64,000 bases of DNA from Neobacillus rhizophilus (GTDB lineage Bacteria; Bacillota; Bacilli; Bacillales; Cytobacillaceae): NCBI RefSeq assembly GCF_018343535.1, contig NZ_JAGYPF010000001.1:682001-746000 (forward strand), given 5' to 3'. Both the position numbers and the translations under genes were made by a program. The notes under the pieces were generated by a model, which was not told where the DNA came from, did not search any database, and worked only from the letters and a program-made list of their open reading frames with translations. Positions 43,425 to 52,850 of this stretch are shown in pieces. Within the stretch, counting starts at the first letter, position 1, and each line of letters opens with the position of its first letter.

Positions 43425-44883
43425 ATTTGAAATTAAGCTTTCTTAGCTCCATAAATGCCTGCTCTCTTTTTAAATTATAGGACTGCCAAGATGCATCCTC
43501 TGTTAGGGCCTCCTTCTGCCTGACTTCTAAAATTTGCGTCAAACTTTCAATATTCTTATCTTTTTCGTAAAGGTCGATTAACCCCAGAACACCGGTATAG
43601 GACAGGCTGTCAAAGTGGTGAACATCAATTTTGCCTGTTAATTCATACCGGTCGAGGTTCTTACTTACGACAATTTGATTAGGATCGATCACCGTCATGA
43701 CTGTGTAATAAAGTAAGGATGAAATAAAGAAAAAATGAAATAACGACAGCCGCTCTATCCAAACTTTCACCAATGTATAGGTAAAAATAAACACTAAAAA
43801 TATCATAAACGAGTGTGCCATGACTCTTATAAAGGTAAATCCATACGCATCTTCATACATACTTAGCCTGATAAACGCGGAGCATAGCATCACAGCACTT
43901 GAAAACACCAAAAGTGTCAGCAGGATTTGCGTAAATCTTTTTATAAAATGAGATGTCAAGCCCACGAAAGTCAACACAACCACAATGATCGATAAATTAA
44001 TGATGGTGACAAATAACAGTTCAAAAAAACCCTTTCTAGCGTACTCGGCATAGGTATAATCACCCTGAAGGGTTCCGCTGAAGAAATATTTAAACTGAAC
44101 TACGGTAAATAATAGATAAACGATATTAATTAAACAAAGAACTGTTATGGTGATAATCGCATCCACTTTCAAGCCCTGTTGGAACTCAGGCTGCTTTATC
44201 ACCTCAATTTGCTTTTTAATCAAGACCTGCATAAACCCAAAGAATGCTGCAGTAAAAATGAGAATGACGATTAACCTTATCATGCCTTCCGCATCAAATG
44301 CATTAAACCAATTCGGAATACCGCCCATAATCCGTTCAAACTGGGTATCCGCCGACATAAGAAGACTTAAGACCACAAATAGGACTGGGATTGAGATCAG
44401 AATACCGATGAAAACCTTTTTCCAGATGATAAATTTATCTTCATCCACACCTCGTTTTACACCGCTTCCAATCAGCTTAGTCATTGCCGCATTATATTTG
44501 ATTGCATCTAACAGTCTAAAAAACAAATAAGGTATAAACCAAATTTTATTCCACTGCATACTTTTCGGACTTGTTACAATGACTATATGAAAAACAACTA
44601 GTGCAGGTATCACTATAATGTTTAATACATTAAAAAACATATTATCATTCAAAAAGTAGCTTGCGGCAAGAAGCCAGATGCAGCATAGAACCAGGTAACC
44701 GAATCGTTGGTGGGTAAACGAAAAGCGCCGGTACCGCCAAAAAAAGACCGCATAAAACGCGAAAAGAAACACCAAATATGAAATCCCTATTTGCCCGCGG
44801 AAAAATGATTCTTCAGCCAAAATCCCAAGCAATAAGCACAAACCTAAAAACAACCAATCCATTTTTGCCATTTTGCTTTCCAT
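43423..44883 (-). CDS. DUF4173/DUF4153 polytopic membrane protein
   Basis: 486 residues with about 12 membrane helices and a C-terminal soluble tail (about 415-486) containing NLDRYELTGKIDVHHFDSLSY, the family's external DxxH-type segment. Function unknown. ATG 44883 is six bases after AGAGGG. Third gene of a PadR-HAAS-DUF4173 cluster. Confidence 0.82.
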   Translation of the reverse strand: MESKMAKMDWLFLGLCLLLGILAEESFFRGQIGISYLVFLFAFYAVFFWRYRRFSFTHQRFGYLVLCCIWLLAASYFLNDNMFFNVLNIIVIPALVVFHIVIVTSPKSMQWNKIWFIPYLFFRLLDAIKYNAAMTKLIGSGVKRGVDEDKFIIWKKVFIGILISIPVLFVVLSLLMSADTQFERIMGGIPNWFNAFDAEGMIRLIVILIFTAAFFGFMQVLIKKQIEVIKQPEFQQGLKVDAIITITVLCLINIVYLLFTVVQFKYFFSGTLQGDYTYAEYARKGFFELLFVTIINLSIIVVVLTFVGLTSHFIKRFTQILLTLLVFSSAVMLCSAFIRLSMYEDAYGFTFIRVMAHSFMIFLVFIFTYTLVKVWIERLSLFHFFFISSLLYYTVMTVIDPNQIVVSKNLDRYELTGKIDVHHFDSLSYTGVLGLIDLYEKDKNIESLTQILEVRQKEALTEDASWQSYNLKREQAFMELRKLNFK

Positions 44884-44952
44884 ATTCATCCCTCTTTTAC
44901 ATTGTTTTTCTATATACATCGTATTTCTAGGTAATATTGCAAAAAAAACTGC

Positions 44953-45591
44953 TTATATCGACGCTTTCCTCCCCCATCGATAGCCAAGCATACTTATTGG
45001 GTACAGAAATATCGTAAAAATGATACAAGCAATAATAAATGTTTTCGTTAATAAAGGAGCAAACCATGAATGTGGTATGATTTCGAAAACAGTTAACATC
45101 ATTAAAATTAAATTAGGAATGAGCGATAAAAGAAATGTTTTTCTGAGCAGCTTTCGTCCGCCATGTCCAAAGCCTCTGCCCATTTCATACCCCAATAATG
45201 CCCAAAAAAACAAATACAAGAAGGCAATTAAAGCGGGAATGGATGTTAGATGATTCCAAATTGATGTCAGCCACGACCATTGGTACAAATTATGTATAAG
45301 CGTCAGAAAACTGCCTCCTGCAAAAAAAATAATATTGAGGAGAATGAATAGCCATTTCATATTGCTTGGAGTGACGGAAAGTTCTTCCTGCCAAGCGGCA
45401 GCTATTTCTTCTGGACTTCCGAGCCTTGTGAATAAAAGGTCCTCGAGCTTCCCATGATCCGTTTCTTCAAAGGATTCTAAGATGATTTCATCAATATGGG
45501 TCTCGTATTCTCGAAGAATATTTTCTTTATCATAGTGAGTACCGAGTTCTTGGGACAATTCATTAAGAAACTTATTCTTCAGCTGTTCCAT
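44953..45591 (-). CDS. HAAS-domain (DUF1700-like) membrane protein
   Basis: 212 residues. The N-terminal HAAS domain (about 1-75: [26 protein letters not shown]...[18 protein letters not shown]) typically pairs with PadR regulators. Four or five membrane helices follow, with a basic loop [15 protein letters not shown]. It probably senses membrane state and controls the PadR protein. ATG lies eight bases after GGGAG, inside the 3' end of padR (20-bp overlap). Confidence 0.85.
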   Translation of the reverse strand: MEQLKNKFLNELSQELGTHYDKENILREYETHIDEIILESFEETDHGKLEDLLFTRLGSPEEIAAAWQEELSVTPSNMKWLFILLNIIFFAGGSFLTLIHNLYQWSWLTSIWNHLTSIPALIAFLYLFFWALLGYEMGRGFGHGGRKLLRKTFLLSLIPNLILMMLTVFEIIPHSWFAPLLTKTFIIACIIFTIFLYPISMLGYRWGRKASI

Positions 45592-45919
45592 GCTTCGATC
45601 TCCCAATAACCTTATTCATTACTTTTACAAAGTCCTGCCACTCTCGTGTTTTTTCTGCGAGCACTTCTTTTCCAGCTTCAGTGATGCGATAATACTTACG
45701 GGCCGGTCCCTTCTCTTGCTCCTGCCAATAGCATTCAATATATTCCTGCTTTTCTAGCTTATGGAGCGCGGGATATAACGTCCCTTCCTTTACACTCAAA
45801 CCATTTTCACTGCGCTGCTCTAATTCCTTTACCAGCTCATATCCATACATGTCGCGTTCGTTTAATAATTGTAATAAGATTAACGATGTGCTTCCCTTTA
45901 CCAGTTCGCGGTTAAACAT
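45572..45919 (-). CDS. PadR-family transcriptional regulator
   Basis: 115 residues, winged helix of the short PadR type ([51 protein letters not shown]). A TACCTA/TAGGTA palindrome just upstream fits autoregulation. First gene of the cluster with the HAAS protein. Confidence 0.92.
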   Translation of the reverse strand: MFNRELVKGSTSLILLQLLNERDMYGYELVKELEQRSENGLSVKEGTLYPALHKLEKQEYIECYWQEQEKGPARKYYRITEAGKEVLAEKTREWQDFVKVMNKVIGRSKHGTAEE

Positions 45920-45928
45920 TTTTTCACC

Positions 45929-45947
45929 TACCTAGATTTATTAGGTA
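45929..45947. promoter_or_regulatory. Palindromic operator upstream of padR
   Basis: TACCTA-N7-TAGGTA, 10 bp before the padR start, next to an AT-rich TATATA that could be its -10. Confidence 0.6.
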
Positions 45948-45994
45948 TATAGAAATTCTACATGATAATTTTTGCCTTGTAAAGGGTTTTTAGA

Positions 45995-46108
45995 TAAATA
46001 AAAACTTGCCGATTTGCGAGTCCGATAGGACGAAGACAGAGGCGTAGTTGAATTTATGCGTTAAGTATAAAGCTTTCGACAGAAAGTTTATACTTATTAG
46101 CTAAAAAA
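45995..46108 (+). ncRNA. Repeated structured RNA-like element, copy 3
   Basis: P1 has changed to CTTGC/GCGAG (pairing kept by a T-G pair), P2 TCC-GATA-GGA and P3 are the same as in the other copies. P4 is AAGTATAAA-G-CTTTC with GAAAG-TTTATACTT, loop GACA, with one bulged G. Tail ATTAGCTAAAAAA. It lies upstream of padR on the opposite strand, directly before the terminator of the 57-residue gene. Confidence 0.6.
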
Positions 46109-46132
46109 GTGACGATTTAAAAAAATCGCCAC
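46105..46132 (-). terminator. Terminator of the 57-residue gene
   Basis: GTGACGATTT (46109-46118) pairs with AAATCGCCAC (46123-46132) with one G-T pair; T6 on the minus strand. Confidence 0.75.
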
Positions 46133-46144
46133 TCCCTATGTCCA

Positions 46145-46318
46145 TTATTTCATTTTAAAATCATCTTGTTGACGCTCAATATACTCATCACGTTCGCCGC
46201 CATCTGACAATTCCTCGGAAAATCCATATCCCGTGTCACTCTGCACCAAGTTACTTGTCTTGATTGTTTTTGGATGTAAATTGTTATTAGGTGCAGCTTG
46301 CTCATTCCACTTTCCCAT
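46145..46318 (-). CDS. Small hydrophilic protein of unknown function
   Basis: 57 residues, Asn/Glu/Asp-rich (MGKWNEQAAPNNNLHPKTIK...), without hydrophobic segments. ATG follows GAGGTG at six bases; the longer frame is unsupported. Has its own terminator. Not recognised. Confidence 0.6.
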   Translation of the reverse strand: MGKWNEQAAPNNNLHPKTIKTSNLVQSDTGYGFSEELSDGGERDEYIERQQDDFKMK

Positions 46319-46370
46319 CGATATCACCTCATAAATAGTATTTGGCGATTTTAAAAGATTATCCACGAAA

Positions 46371-46394
46371 AAACGCTTGGAAGCCCAAGCGTTA
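46371..46394 (-). terminator. Terminator of the amino acid permease gene
   Basis: AACGCTTGG (46372-46380) pairs with CCAAGCGTT (46385-46393); T6 on the minus strand. Confidence 0.85.
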
Positions 46395-46400
46395 TAAGAA

Positions 46401-47843
46401 TTAAATAACCATTTTTTTATCATTTTGAAGTTGTAATTCTTGCTCTTCTGTTCCGTCCTGCTCGCGGTTCTTTTTAATTTTAAAATGATAAATCAGGTAG
46501 CAGGCGATAACAAATGGAACACCAAGATACAATGCCAAGCGTTGCTCTGAGTCAAATGCCAAGCTGGACAATACCACAACGTTTAAAGTTAATGCAATAA
46601 TTGGCAGGATTGGGAATAGTGGTGTTTTAAATTTCAAATCCTCCACTTTACCGCCTTCACGGATATATTTACGGCGGAAGGCAATTTGTGAAGCAGTGAT
46701 GGAAATCCAGCCTACCTGTGCTCCTAAACCAGCTACTGACAAAAGCCAAACAAAGACAGTTTTTTCAGCAAAAAAGCCTGATAATAAAGATAGTAATGCA
46801 ATCCCAAGTGTTAACACAAGCGCGTTAAATGGAACACCATTCTTGGTTACTTTTGTTAAATCAGGGCTGGCCATCTTTTCCTTTGACATTGCATACAACA
46901 TCCGGGTTGCAGCGTAAAGACCTGAGTTTGCTACAGAAAGTAAAGCTGTTAGGATTACAAAGTTCATAATATCAGCAGCATATGGGATACCGATGCTGTC
47001 AAATACCACAACAAACGGACTTTCCACCACACCTGCTTTTTCCATTGGAATTAACCCGGCCACGACAAAGATTGCTAACACGAAGAAGAATAGAGTACGC
47101 CAAACTGTTTGTTTAATCGATTTTGGAATGGTTTTCTCCGGCTCTTCACTTTCTCCGGCAGCAATCCCGATTAATTCGGTTCCCTGGAACGAGAAGTTAA
47201 CTGCAATCATGGTAATTATTAAAGCAGTAAAGCCGTGCGGCATTATACCGTGAGCTGTAAAGTTCGATAAGAATGGGGCAGCATGTCCGCCTTTCATATG
47301 AATCAGGCCAAACATGGCAGCGCCGCCTAGTGCGATGAACATGATTATAGCTAAAATTTTTATACTTGAGAACCAAAATTCTGCTTCACCAAAAGCTTTA
47401 GCAGATAAAGCATTTAGAGCGAATAATACGATGGCAAAAATTGCACTCCATACCCAAACATCTACATGCGGAAACCAACGCTGCATCAGTTGTCCTGCTG
47501 ATAGCAGTTCAAGAGCAACAGTAACAGCCCAGCCTAACCAATATAACCAACCAAGAGCAAATCCTGTCCCCGGTCCAATAAATTTAGTAGTATAAGTTTG
47601 GAACGATCCCGATACTGGCATGGCGACAGATAACTCACCAAGACAAAGCATGGTTAAAAACATTATGAAACCGCCGACGATATACGAAAGAATTGCTCCT
47701 GTCGGCCCTGCCTGGCTGATCGTATAACCAGATCCTAAGAACAAACCTGAACCGATGACTCCGCCCAGCGAAATCATGAACAGATGGCGGGACTTCATCG
47801 TTCTTTGCAGTTCATGGGTTTGATTGTTTTCAGGTAATTGCAT
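46401..47843 (-). CDS. rocE: APC-family amino acid permease (RocE/RocC-like)
   Basis: 480 residues, 12 membrane helices. The amino acid permease signature is [22 protein letters not shown] near the start, with conserved [11 protein letters not shown] after helix 6. Together with rocG, rocD, rocA and rocR it most likely imports arginine, ornithine or related amino acids; the symbol rests on this context. A -24/-12 promoter at 48044-48029 and a RocR-like palindrome precede it. ATG 47843 follows AGAGGGG. Confidence 0.8.
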   Translation of the reverse strand: MQLPENNQTHELQRTMKSRHLFMISLGGVIGSGLFLGSGYTISQAGPTGAILSYIVGGFIMFLTMLCLGELSVAMPVSGSFQTYTTKFIGPGTGFALGWLYWLGWAVTVALELLSAGQLMQRWFPHVDVWVWSAIFAIVLFALNALSAKAFGEAEFWFSSIKILAIIMFIALGGAAMFGLIHMKGGHAAPFLSNFTAHGIMPHGFTALIITMIAVNFSFQGTELIGIAAGESEEPEKTIPKSIKQTVWRTLFFFVLAIFVVAGLIPMEKAGVVESPFVVVFDSIGIPYAADIMNFVILTALLSVANSGLYAATRMLYAMSKEKMASPDLTKVTKNGVPFNALVLTLGIALLSLLSGFFAEKTVFVWLLSVAGLGAQVGWISITASQIAFRRKYIREGGKVEDLKFKTPLFPILPIIALTLNVVVLSSLAFDSEQRLALYLGVPFVIACYLIYHFKIKKNREQDGTEEQELQLQNDKKMVI

Positions 47844-48028
47844 GAAATTTCCCCTCTTTCCCATTGAAGTATACGCTTTCAAATTGATGTGATTGTAAAA
47901 ATAGGAGAAAATGTGACTGGCAAGTTGCCTTCACTTTTCTGTCACACAAGAAAGAATAAGCGAATTTAAAATTTTATACAACCGGCAAATCTTTCTAAAA
48001 TTATCACTATTTTTACGTTATATTTAAT

Positions 48029-48044
48029 TGCAATTTTCATGCCA
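48029..48044 (-). promoter_or_regulatory. SigL (sigma-54) -24/-12 promoter of the permease gene
   Basis: Minus strand TGGCATGAAAATTGCA, with GG and GC separated as required, about 185 bp upstream of the permease start. Confidence 0.75.
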
Positions 48045-48099
48045 AAATAAAAAGCTTAAATTTTGAACATTTTTCGAAATTATAGCGCCAAAATTTTTT

Positions 48100-48120
48100 G
48101 CATAATATTAAATATTTTGC
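48100..48120. promoter_or_regulatory. Candidate RocR enhancer site (UAS)
   Basis: GCATAATATT-A-AATATTTTGC, an inverted repeat with one mismatch, 56 bp upstream of the -24 element; same GCA...TGC ends as the site beside rocR. Confidence 0.6.
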
Positions 48121-48130
48121 GCTCCAGATG

Positions 48131-48165
48131 CAAAAATACTCTTCCCACTAAAATGGGAAGAGTAT
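48131..48165 (-). terminator. Terminator of the rocADG operon
   Basis: ACTCTTCCCA (48138-48147) pairs with TGGGAAGAGT (48154-48163), then ATTTTT on the minus strand. Confidence 0.85.
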
Positions 48166-48193
48166 TAAATGGATGTAAAATGAACTATTTTTA

Positions 48194-48448
48194 TTAATCG
48201 CAGCCGGTAATTTGTAAATCATCTTGGATGATTCCTAACTTGGTTTGCGGATCCACCTTTTGTCCCTTCTTTACATAAATGGATCTTACATAGCCGCTTA
48301 TACCGAACGAAATCTCTACAATGGCACCGTTCTCTGCTCTTACTAGAAATAGTTTCTCCCATTCATACACGTGGTTGTTTTCCTTTGTGACAACTTTTTC
48401 AACAGTGCCTGAACAGGGACTATAAATAGTTTCATCCTTAAAAATCAA
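48194..48448 (-). CDS. Lipoyl/biotinyl-domain-like small protein
   Basis: 84 residues. The pattern IYSPCSGTVEKVVTKENNHV, then VEISFGISGYVRSIYVKKGQKVDPQTKLGII, is that of a biotinyl/lipoyl barrel. The turn that normally carries the modified Lys (as in EAMKM) reads EISFGI, so no Lys is available for attachment. It lies 46 bp after rocG and is the last gene of the operon. A non-modified, possibly regulatory or scaffold domain for the glutamate dehydrogenase is a guess. Confidence 0.75.
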   Translation of the reverse strand: MIFKDETIYSPCSGTVEKVVTKENNHVYEWEKLFLVRAENGAIVEISFGISGYVRSIYVKKGQKVDPQTKLGIIQDDLQITGCD

Positions 48449-48494
48449 TTTTGTTCTCTCCTTATCTAAGATTTCGTCCGATTTTGAAAGCTTC

Positions 48495-49787
48495 TTACAC
48501 CCAGCCGCGGAATTGTGCTGCTTCCGCCATTTTTCTAATACCTGTCATGTAGGCGGCCAAACGCATGTCAACTTGATATTCCTGCGCTGTCCGATAGATT
48601 TTTTCGAAAGAGTCAACCATTACTTTTTTAAGTTTCTCGGCTACTTCCTCTTCAGTCCAATAATAGCCTTGATTATTTTGCACCCATTCAAAATAGGAAA
48701 CTGTTACACCGCCTGCACTTGCCAAAATATCAGGGACAAGCAGGACTCCGCGTTCAGTCAGAATATTCGTTGCTTCTAGAGTTGTCGGACCATTGGCAGC
48801 TTCCACTACGATTGCTGCTTTAATATTGGCTGCGTTTTCCGCAGTGATTTGATTTGAAATGGCAGCAGGAACAAGGATGTCACACTCTAATTCAAGCAGT
48901 TCTTTATTGGTAATTGTCTCTTTAAAGAGCTGTGAGAATGTACCAAAACTATCTCTTCTATCAAGCAAGTAGTCAATGTCAAGACCATTTGGGTCATGGA
49001 CTCCACCATAAACATCGGAAACAGCAATAACCTTTGCACCGGCATCATGCATGAATTTAGCTAAATAGCTGCCCGCGTTTCCAAAACCTTGGATGACTAC
49101 CCGGGCACCTTGCAGTTCAATACCTTTTTTCTTGACCGCTTCTTCGATGCAAATGGTTACGCCGCGTGCCGTTGCTGTTTCACGTCCTTGGGAACCGCCT
49201 AATACGATTGGCTTACCGGTAATAAATCCAGGTGAGTCGAACTCGCGAAGACGGCTGTATTCATCCATCATCCACGCCATAATTTGGGAGTTCGTATAAA
49301 CATCTGGCGCCGGAATGTCTTTTGTCGGACCAACAATCTGGCTAATCGCACGAACATAGCCGCGGCTCAATCTTTCAAGCTCTCGAAAAGACATCTTCCG
49401 CGGGTCGCAGATGATGCCGCCTTTACCGCCGCCATAAGGAAGATTGGTGATCCCGCACTTTAAGCTCATCCAGATGGACAATGCTTTTACTTCTTCTTCA
49501 TTCACTTCCGGATGGAAGCGAACGCCGCCCTTAGTTGGACCAACCGCATCATTATGTTGGGAGCGATAACCGGTAAACACTTTAACAGAACCGTCATCCA
49601 TTCTGACTGGTATGCGGACTGTCAATAATCTTAATGGTTCTTTTAATAAGTCAAACATCTCGTTTTGGTAACCCAATTTTGCCAAAGCCTTTTGTATTAC
49701 TGTTTGTGTAGAGTAAAACAAATTTAATGACTCCTGCTCCTTTTGCTGCTCTTTTGTCATTTCATTTACCACTGCATTAACAGACAT
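48495..49787 (-). CDS. rocG: NAD-dependent glutamate dehydrogenase RocG
   Basis: 430 residues. Catalytic Lys in LPYGGGKGGIICDP, substrate-binding KCGITNLPYGGGK region, Rossmann motif VVIQGFGNAGSYLAKF. It converts glutamate from the RocA reaction to 2-oxoglutarate in catabolism. ATG 49787 is six bases after GAGGTG, in a 40-bp gap after rocD. In B. subtilis rocG is a separate unit; here it follows rocA-rocD. Confidence 0.95.
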   Translation of the reverse strand: MSVNAVVNEMTKEQQKEQESLNLFYSTQTVIQKALAKLGYQNEMFDLLKEPLRLLTVRIPVRMDDGSVKVFTGYRSQHNDAVGPTKGGVRFHPEVNEEEVKALSIWMSLKCGITNLPYGGGKGGIICDPRKMSFRELERLSRGYVRAISQIVGPTKDIPAPDVYTNSQIMAWMMDEYSRLREFDSPGFITGKPIVLGGSQGRETATARGVTICIEEAVKKKGIELQGARVVIQGFGNAGSYLAKFMHDAGAKVIAVSDVYGGVHDPNGLDIDYLLDRRDSFGTFSQLFKETITNKELLELECDILVPAAISNQITAENAANIKAAIVVEAANGPTTLEATNILTERGVLLVPDILASAGGVTVSYFEWVQNNQGYYWTEEEVAEKLKKVMVDSFEKIYRTAQEYQVDMRLAAYMTGIRKMAEAAQFRGWV

Positions 49788-49827
49788 GGAAGACACCTCG
49801 TCAAATTTTTAAAATATTTATAGTTAA

Positions 49828-51030
49828 TTAACCTAAAACCTTTTGAATTTTTGCAACTGCCCAATCAATTTCTTCTTTGGAAATGATCAGCGGCGGTGCA
49901 AAACGAATAACTGTATCATGCGTTTCTTTACATAACAAGCCTTCTTCTTTCAATTGTTCACAATATGGTCTTGCTTCCTCTGTTAGTTCCACCCCGATAA
50001 ACAATCCTTTACCGCGGACTTCCTTAATCATCGGATTGCTGATTTTCTTCAATTGATTCAAGAAATATTTTCCTAATTCAAGTGAACGTTCAGGCAGTTT
50101 TTCCTCTTCGATGACATCAAGTGCTGCAAGGGACACCGCACAAGCAAGCGGATTACCGCCAAAAGTGGAACCGTGCGATCCTGGATTAAATACACCTAAA
50201 ACATCGGCATTGGCAACCACGCAGGAAATTGGGAATACTCCGCCCCCTAATGCCTTACCTAAAATAAGCATATCTGGTTCAACCTCTTCCCAATCGCAGG
50301 CAAACATTTTACCCGTACGGGCTAAGCCAACTTGAATTTCATCAGCAATAAATAAGACGTTGTTTTCTTTACATAGTTCTGAAGCAGCCTTTAAAAATCC
50401 GTCAGGAGGTAAAATAATTCCCGCCTCACCTTGAATCGGTTCCATTAAGAATGCTGCAGTGTTTGGTGTAATCGCTGCCTTTAGCGCCTCAAGGTCACCG
50501 TAAGGAATTAAATTAATGCCAGGAAGCATCGGGCCAAAACCGCGCTTATATTCTGGGTCGGAAGATAAGGAAACCGCACCCATTGTCCGGCCATGGAAAT
50601 TGCCTGTGCACGCAATGATTTCTGCCTGATTTTCTGCAATGCCCTTCACATCATAACCCCAGCGGCGTGCAGCTTTTAACGCCGTTTCAACTGCTTCTGC
50701 ACCAGTGTTCATTGGAAGTGCCATGTTCTTGTTGGTCAGCTTGCAGATTCTTTCATACCAAGGGCCCAGCTGGTCGTTATGGAATGCGCGTGATGTTAGA
50801 GTTACACGGTCTGCCTGGTCTTTCAAAGCTTGAATGATTTTTGGATGACGATGGCCCTGGTTTACTGCAGAATACGCACTAAGCATATCCATGTAGCGTG
50901 TTCCTTCAGGATCTTCCACCCAAACCCCTTCCGCCTTGGAAATGACGATTGGCAGCGGATGATAGTTATTAGCTCCAAATTTATGTGTTTGTTCAATAAT
51001 TTCAGTAGATTTAATTGATGTCATAGTCAT
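49828..51030 (-). CDS. rocD: Ornithine aminotransferase RocD
   Basis: 400-residue PLP enzyme. PLP Lys in [16 protein letters not shown], with [19 protein letters not shown] and [16 protein letters not shown]. It converts ornithine and 2-oxoglutarate to glutamate semialdehyde. AAAGGAGG precedes the ATG. Middle gene of rocA-rocD-rocG. Confidence 0.96.
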   Translation of the reverse strand: MTMTSIKSTEIIEQTHKFGANNYHPLPIVISKAEGVWVEDPEGTRYMDMLSAYSAVNQGHRHPKIIQALKDQADRVTLTSRAFHNDQLGPWYERICKLTNKNMALPMNTGAEAVETALKAARRWGYDVKGIAENQAEIIACTGNFHGRTMGAVSLSSDPEYKRGFGPMLPGINLIPYGDLEALKAAITPNTAAFLMEPIQGEAGIILPPDGFLKAASELCKENNVLFIADEIQVGLARTGKMFACDWEEVEPDMLILGKALGGGVFPISCVVANADVLGVFNPGSHGSTFGGNPLACAVSLAALDVIEEEKLPERSLELGKYFLNQLKKISNPMIKEVRGKGLFIGVELTEEARPYCEQLKEEGLLCKETHDTVIRFAPPLIISKEEIDWAVAKIQKVLG

Positions 51031-51092
51031 TTTATGTCCTCCCTTTATTTTTGCAAGAGAGGCTTGTGAGCCCCCTTGCTATCCTCTTAAAA

Positions 51093-52637
51093 TTACAGCG
51101 TTTCTGAAGTCGTCTTTGCCTGCATATGAAGAATTAAATAATCAGGGCCGCCTGCTTTGGAGTCCGTTCCTGACATATTAAATCCGCCAAATGGCTGATA
51201 GCCGACAATCGCACCTGTACAGCCGCGGTTGAAATAGAGATTGCCAACATGGAACTCACGGCGTGCTCTCTCAATATGCTCACGGTTATTGGAAACCAAT
51301 GCACCTGTTAAGCCGTAATCGGTGTTATTAGCAATCCGCATCATATGGTCAAAGTCACGCGCTTTAGCGATAGCCAATACCGGCCCGAAAATTTCCTCAA
51401 GCATAATGCGGGCATTCTCATCAACATCGGCAAAAATGGTCGGCTGAATGAAGTAACCTTTGGAATCGTCCCCTTCACCACCGGTCATGAGTCTGCCTTC
51501 TTGTTTGCCAATTTCAATATAGCTCATAATTTTTTTGAAAGATCTTTCATCGATGACAGGTCCCATATAAGTATCTAGTGATTCAGGGCTGCCAAGCGTT
51601 AATGTCTTTGTAAGTGCAACCACTTTTTCAAGAACCTCATCATAAACATCTTGGTGAATAACAGCACGTGATCCTGCAGAACATTTTTGACCTGAGAATC
51701 CGAAAGCTGAGTAAACGATAGAAGACACGGCTAAATCTAAATCTGCATCTTTATCGACAACAACTGTATCTTTACCGCCCATTTCCGCAATCACACGCTT
51801 CAGCCAAATTTGTCCTGGGTTAACTTTAGCTGCACGTTCGTAAATGCGGCAGCCAACTTCACGGGATCCAGTGAAGGAAACAAAGCGTGTCTTTGGATGA
51901 TCGACTAAGTAATCACCAATTTCTGCGCCACTGCCCGGAACATAGTTCAATACCCCATTAGGAAGACCTGCTTCATGCATCAGCTCTACAAATTTTGCAG
52001 CAATGATTGGCGTTGAGTTTGCCGGCTTTAAAAGCACAGTGTTCCCGCTAACGATTGCAGCTACTGTTGTTCCTGCCATAATCGCCAATGGGAAGTTAAA
52101 TGGCGAAATGATGATACCAACCCCAAGCGGAATATAATGGAACTGATTAAATTCGCCAAAACGGCTGTTTACAGGAAAGCCATCTTTGATTTTCAGCATT
52201 TGTCGGCCGTAGTATTCTAAAAAGTCAATAGCTTCTGCAGTATCAGCGTCGGCTTCTTTCCATGGCTTCCCTGCTTCCTTCACCATGTAGCTGGAAAACT
52301 CATGCTTGCGGCGGCGCAGAATGGCAGCAGCGCGGAATATAATGTTGGCACGATGTTCAGGAGCCCAGTTTTTCCATGTTTCAAAAGTAGTTAATGCTGT
52401 TTGCATAGCACTTTCAGCTAATTCTAGGTCAACCATCGATACGGTACCGATAACTTCTTCCTTATTTGCTGGATTGATAGACGCAATCTTTTTGTCGGTT
52501 GTAATTAGCTCTCCGCCAATTACGACTGGATAGTGCTTCCCAAGCTGTGATTGAACAAAGTCAAGTGCATCTTGAAATGCTTTTTTATTTTTTTCTTCAG
52601 AAAAATTCGTAAGTGGTTCGTGTGTATACGGTTGCAT
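51093..52637 (-). CDS. rocA: 1-pyrroline-5-carboxylate dehydrogenase RocA
   Basis: 514-residue aldehyde dehydrogenase. Catalytic Cys in [13 protein letters not shown], Glu in [16 protein letters not shown]-binding FTGSREVG. Oxidises glutamate semialdehyde/P5C to glutamate, the common step of arginine and proline breakdown. First gene after a SigL promoter 40 bp upstream. AAAGGAGG precedes the ATG. Confidence 0.96.
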   Translation of the reverse strand: MQPYTHEPLTNFSEEKNKKAFQDALDFVQSQLGKHYPVVIGGELITTDKKIASINPANKEEVIGTVSMVDLELAESAMQTALTTFETWKNWAPEHRANIIFRAAAILRRRKHEFSSYMVKEAGKPWKEADADTAEAIDFLEYYGRQMLKIKDGFPVNSRFGEFNQFHYIPLGVGIIISPFNFPLAIMAGTTVAAIVSGNTVLLKPANSTPIIAAKFVELMHEAGLPNGVLNYVPGSGAEIGDYLVDHPKTRFVSFTGSREVGCRIYERAAKVNPGQIWLKRVIAEMGGKDTVVVDKDADLDLAVSSIVYSAFGFSGQKCSAGSRAVIHQDVYDEVLEKVVALTKTLTLGSPESLDTYMGPVIDERSFKKIMSYIEIGKQEGRLMTGGEGDDSKGYFIQPTIFADVDENARIMLEEIFGPVLAIAKARDFDHMMRIANNTDYGLTGALVSNNREHIERARREFHVGNLYFNRGCTGAIVGYQPFGGFNMSGTDSKAGGPDYLILHMQAKTTSETL

Positions 52638-52675
52638 GTAATTAAACCTCCTTTGTTTGTATCACACTATTAATA

Positions 52676-52691
52676 TGCAAGTTCCGTGCCA
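52676..52691 (-). promoter_or_regulatory. SigL (sigma-54) -24/-12 promoter of rocADG
   Basis: Minus strand TGGCACGGAACTTGCA is an essentially consensus -24/-12 element, 39 bp upstream of rocA. Confidence 0.92.
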
Positions 52692-52774
52692 ACTATTTTT
52701 TTGCAGTTTAACAACGTTTCAATATAAAAAACACGCCAATTTTTTTTGCTATTTTGCATATATTTAAGAATTTA

Positions 52775-52791
52775 CGCAAAATTATTTTGCA
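52775..52791. promoter_or_regulatory. RocR enhancer (UAS) between rocA and rocR
   Basis: GCAAAAT-T-ATTTTGC (52776-52790) is a perfect palindrome about 85 bp upstream of the rocA -24 element and 60 bp before rocR. It can serve activation of rocA and autoregulation of rocR. Confidence 0.8.
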
Positions 52792-52850
52792 TTATAGTCT
52801 GATTTTTGATTAAATTAGTGCATAAGGGATTTGCAAGGAGAGAAAACGTC

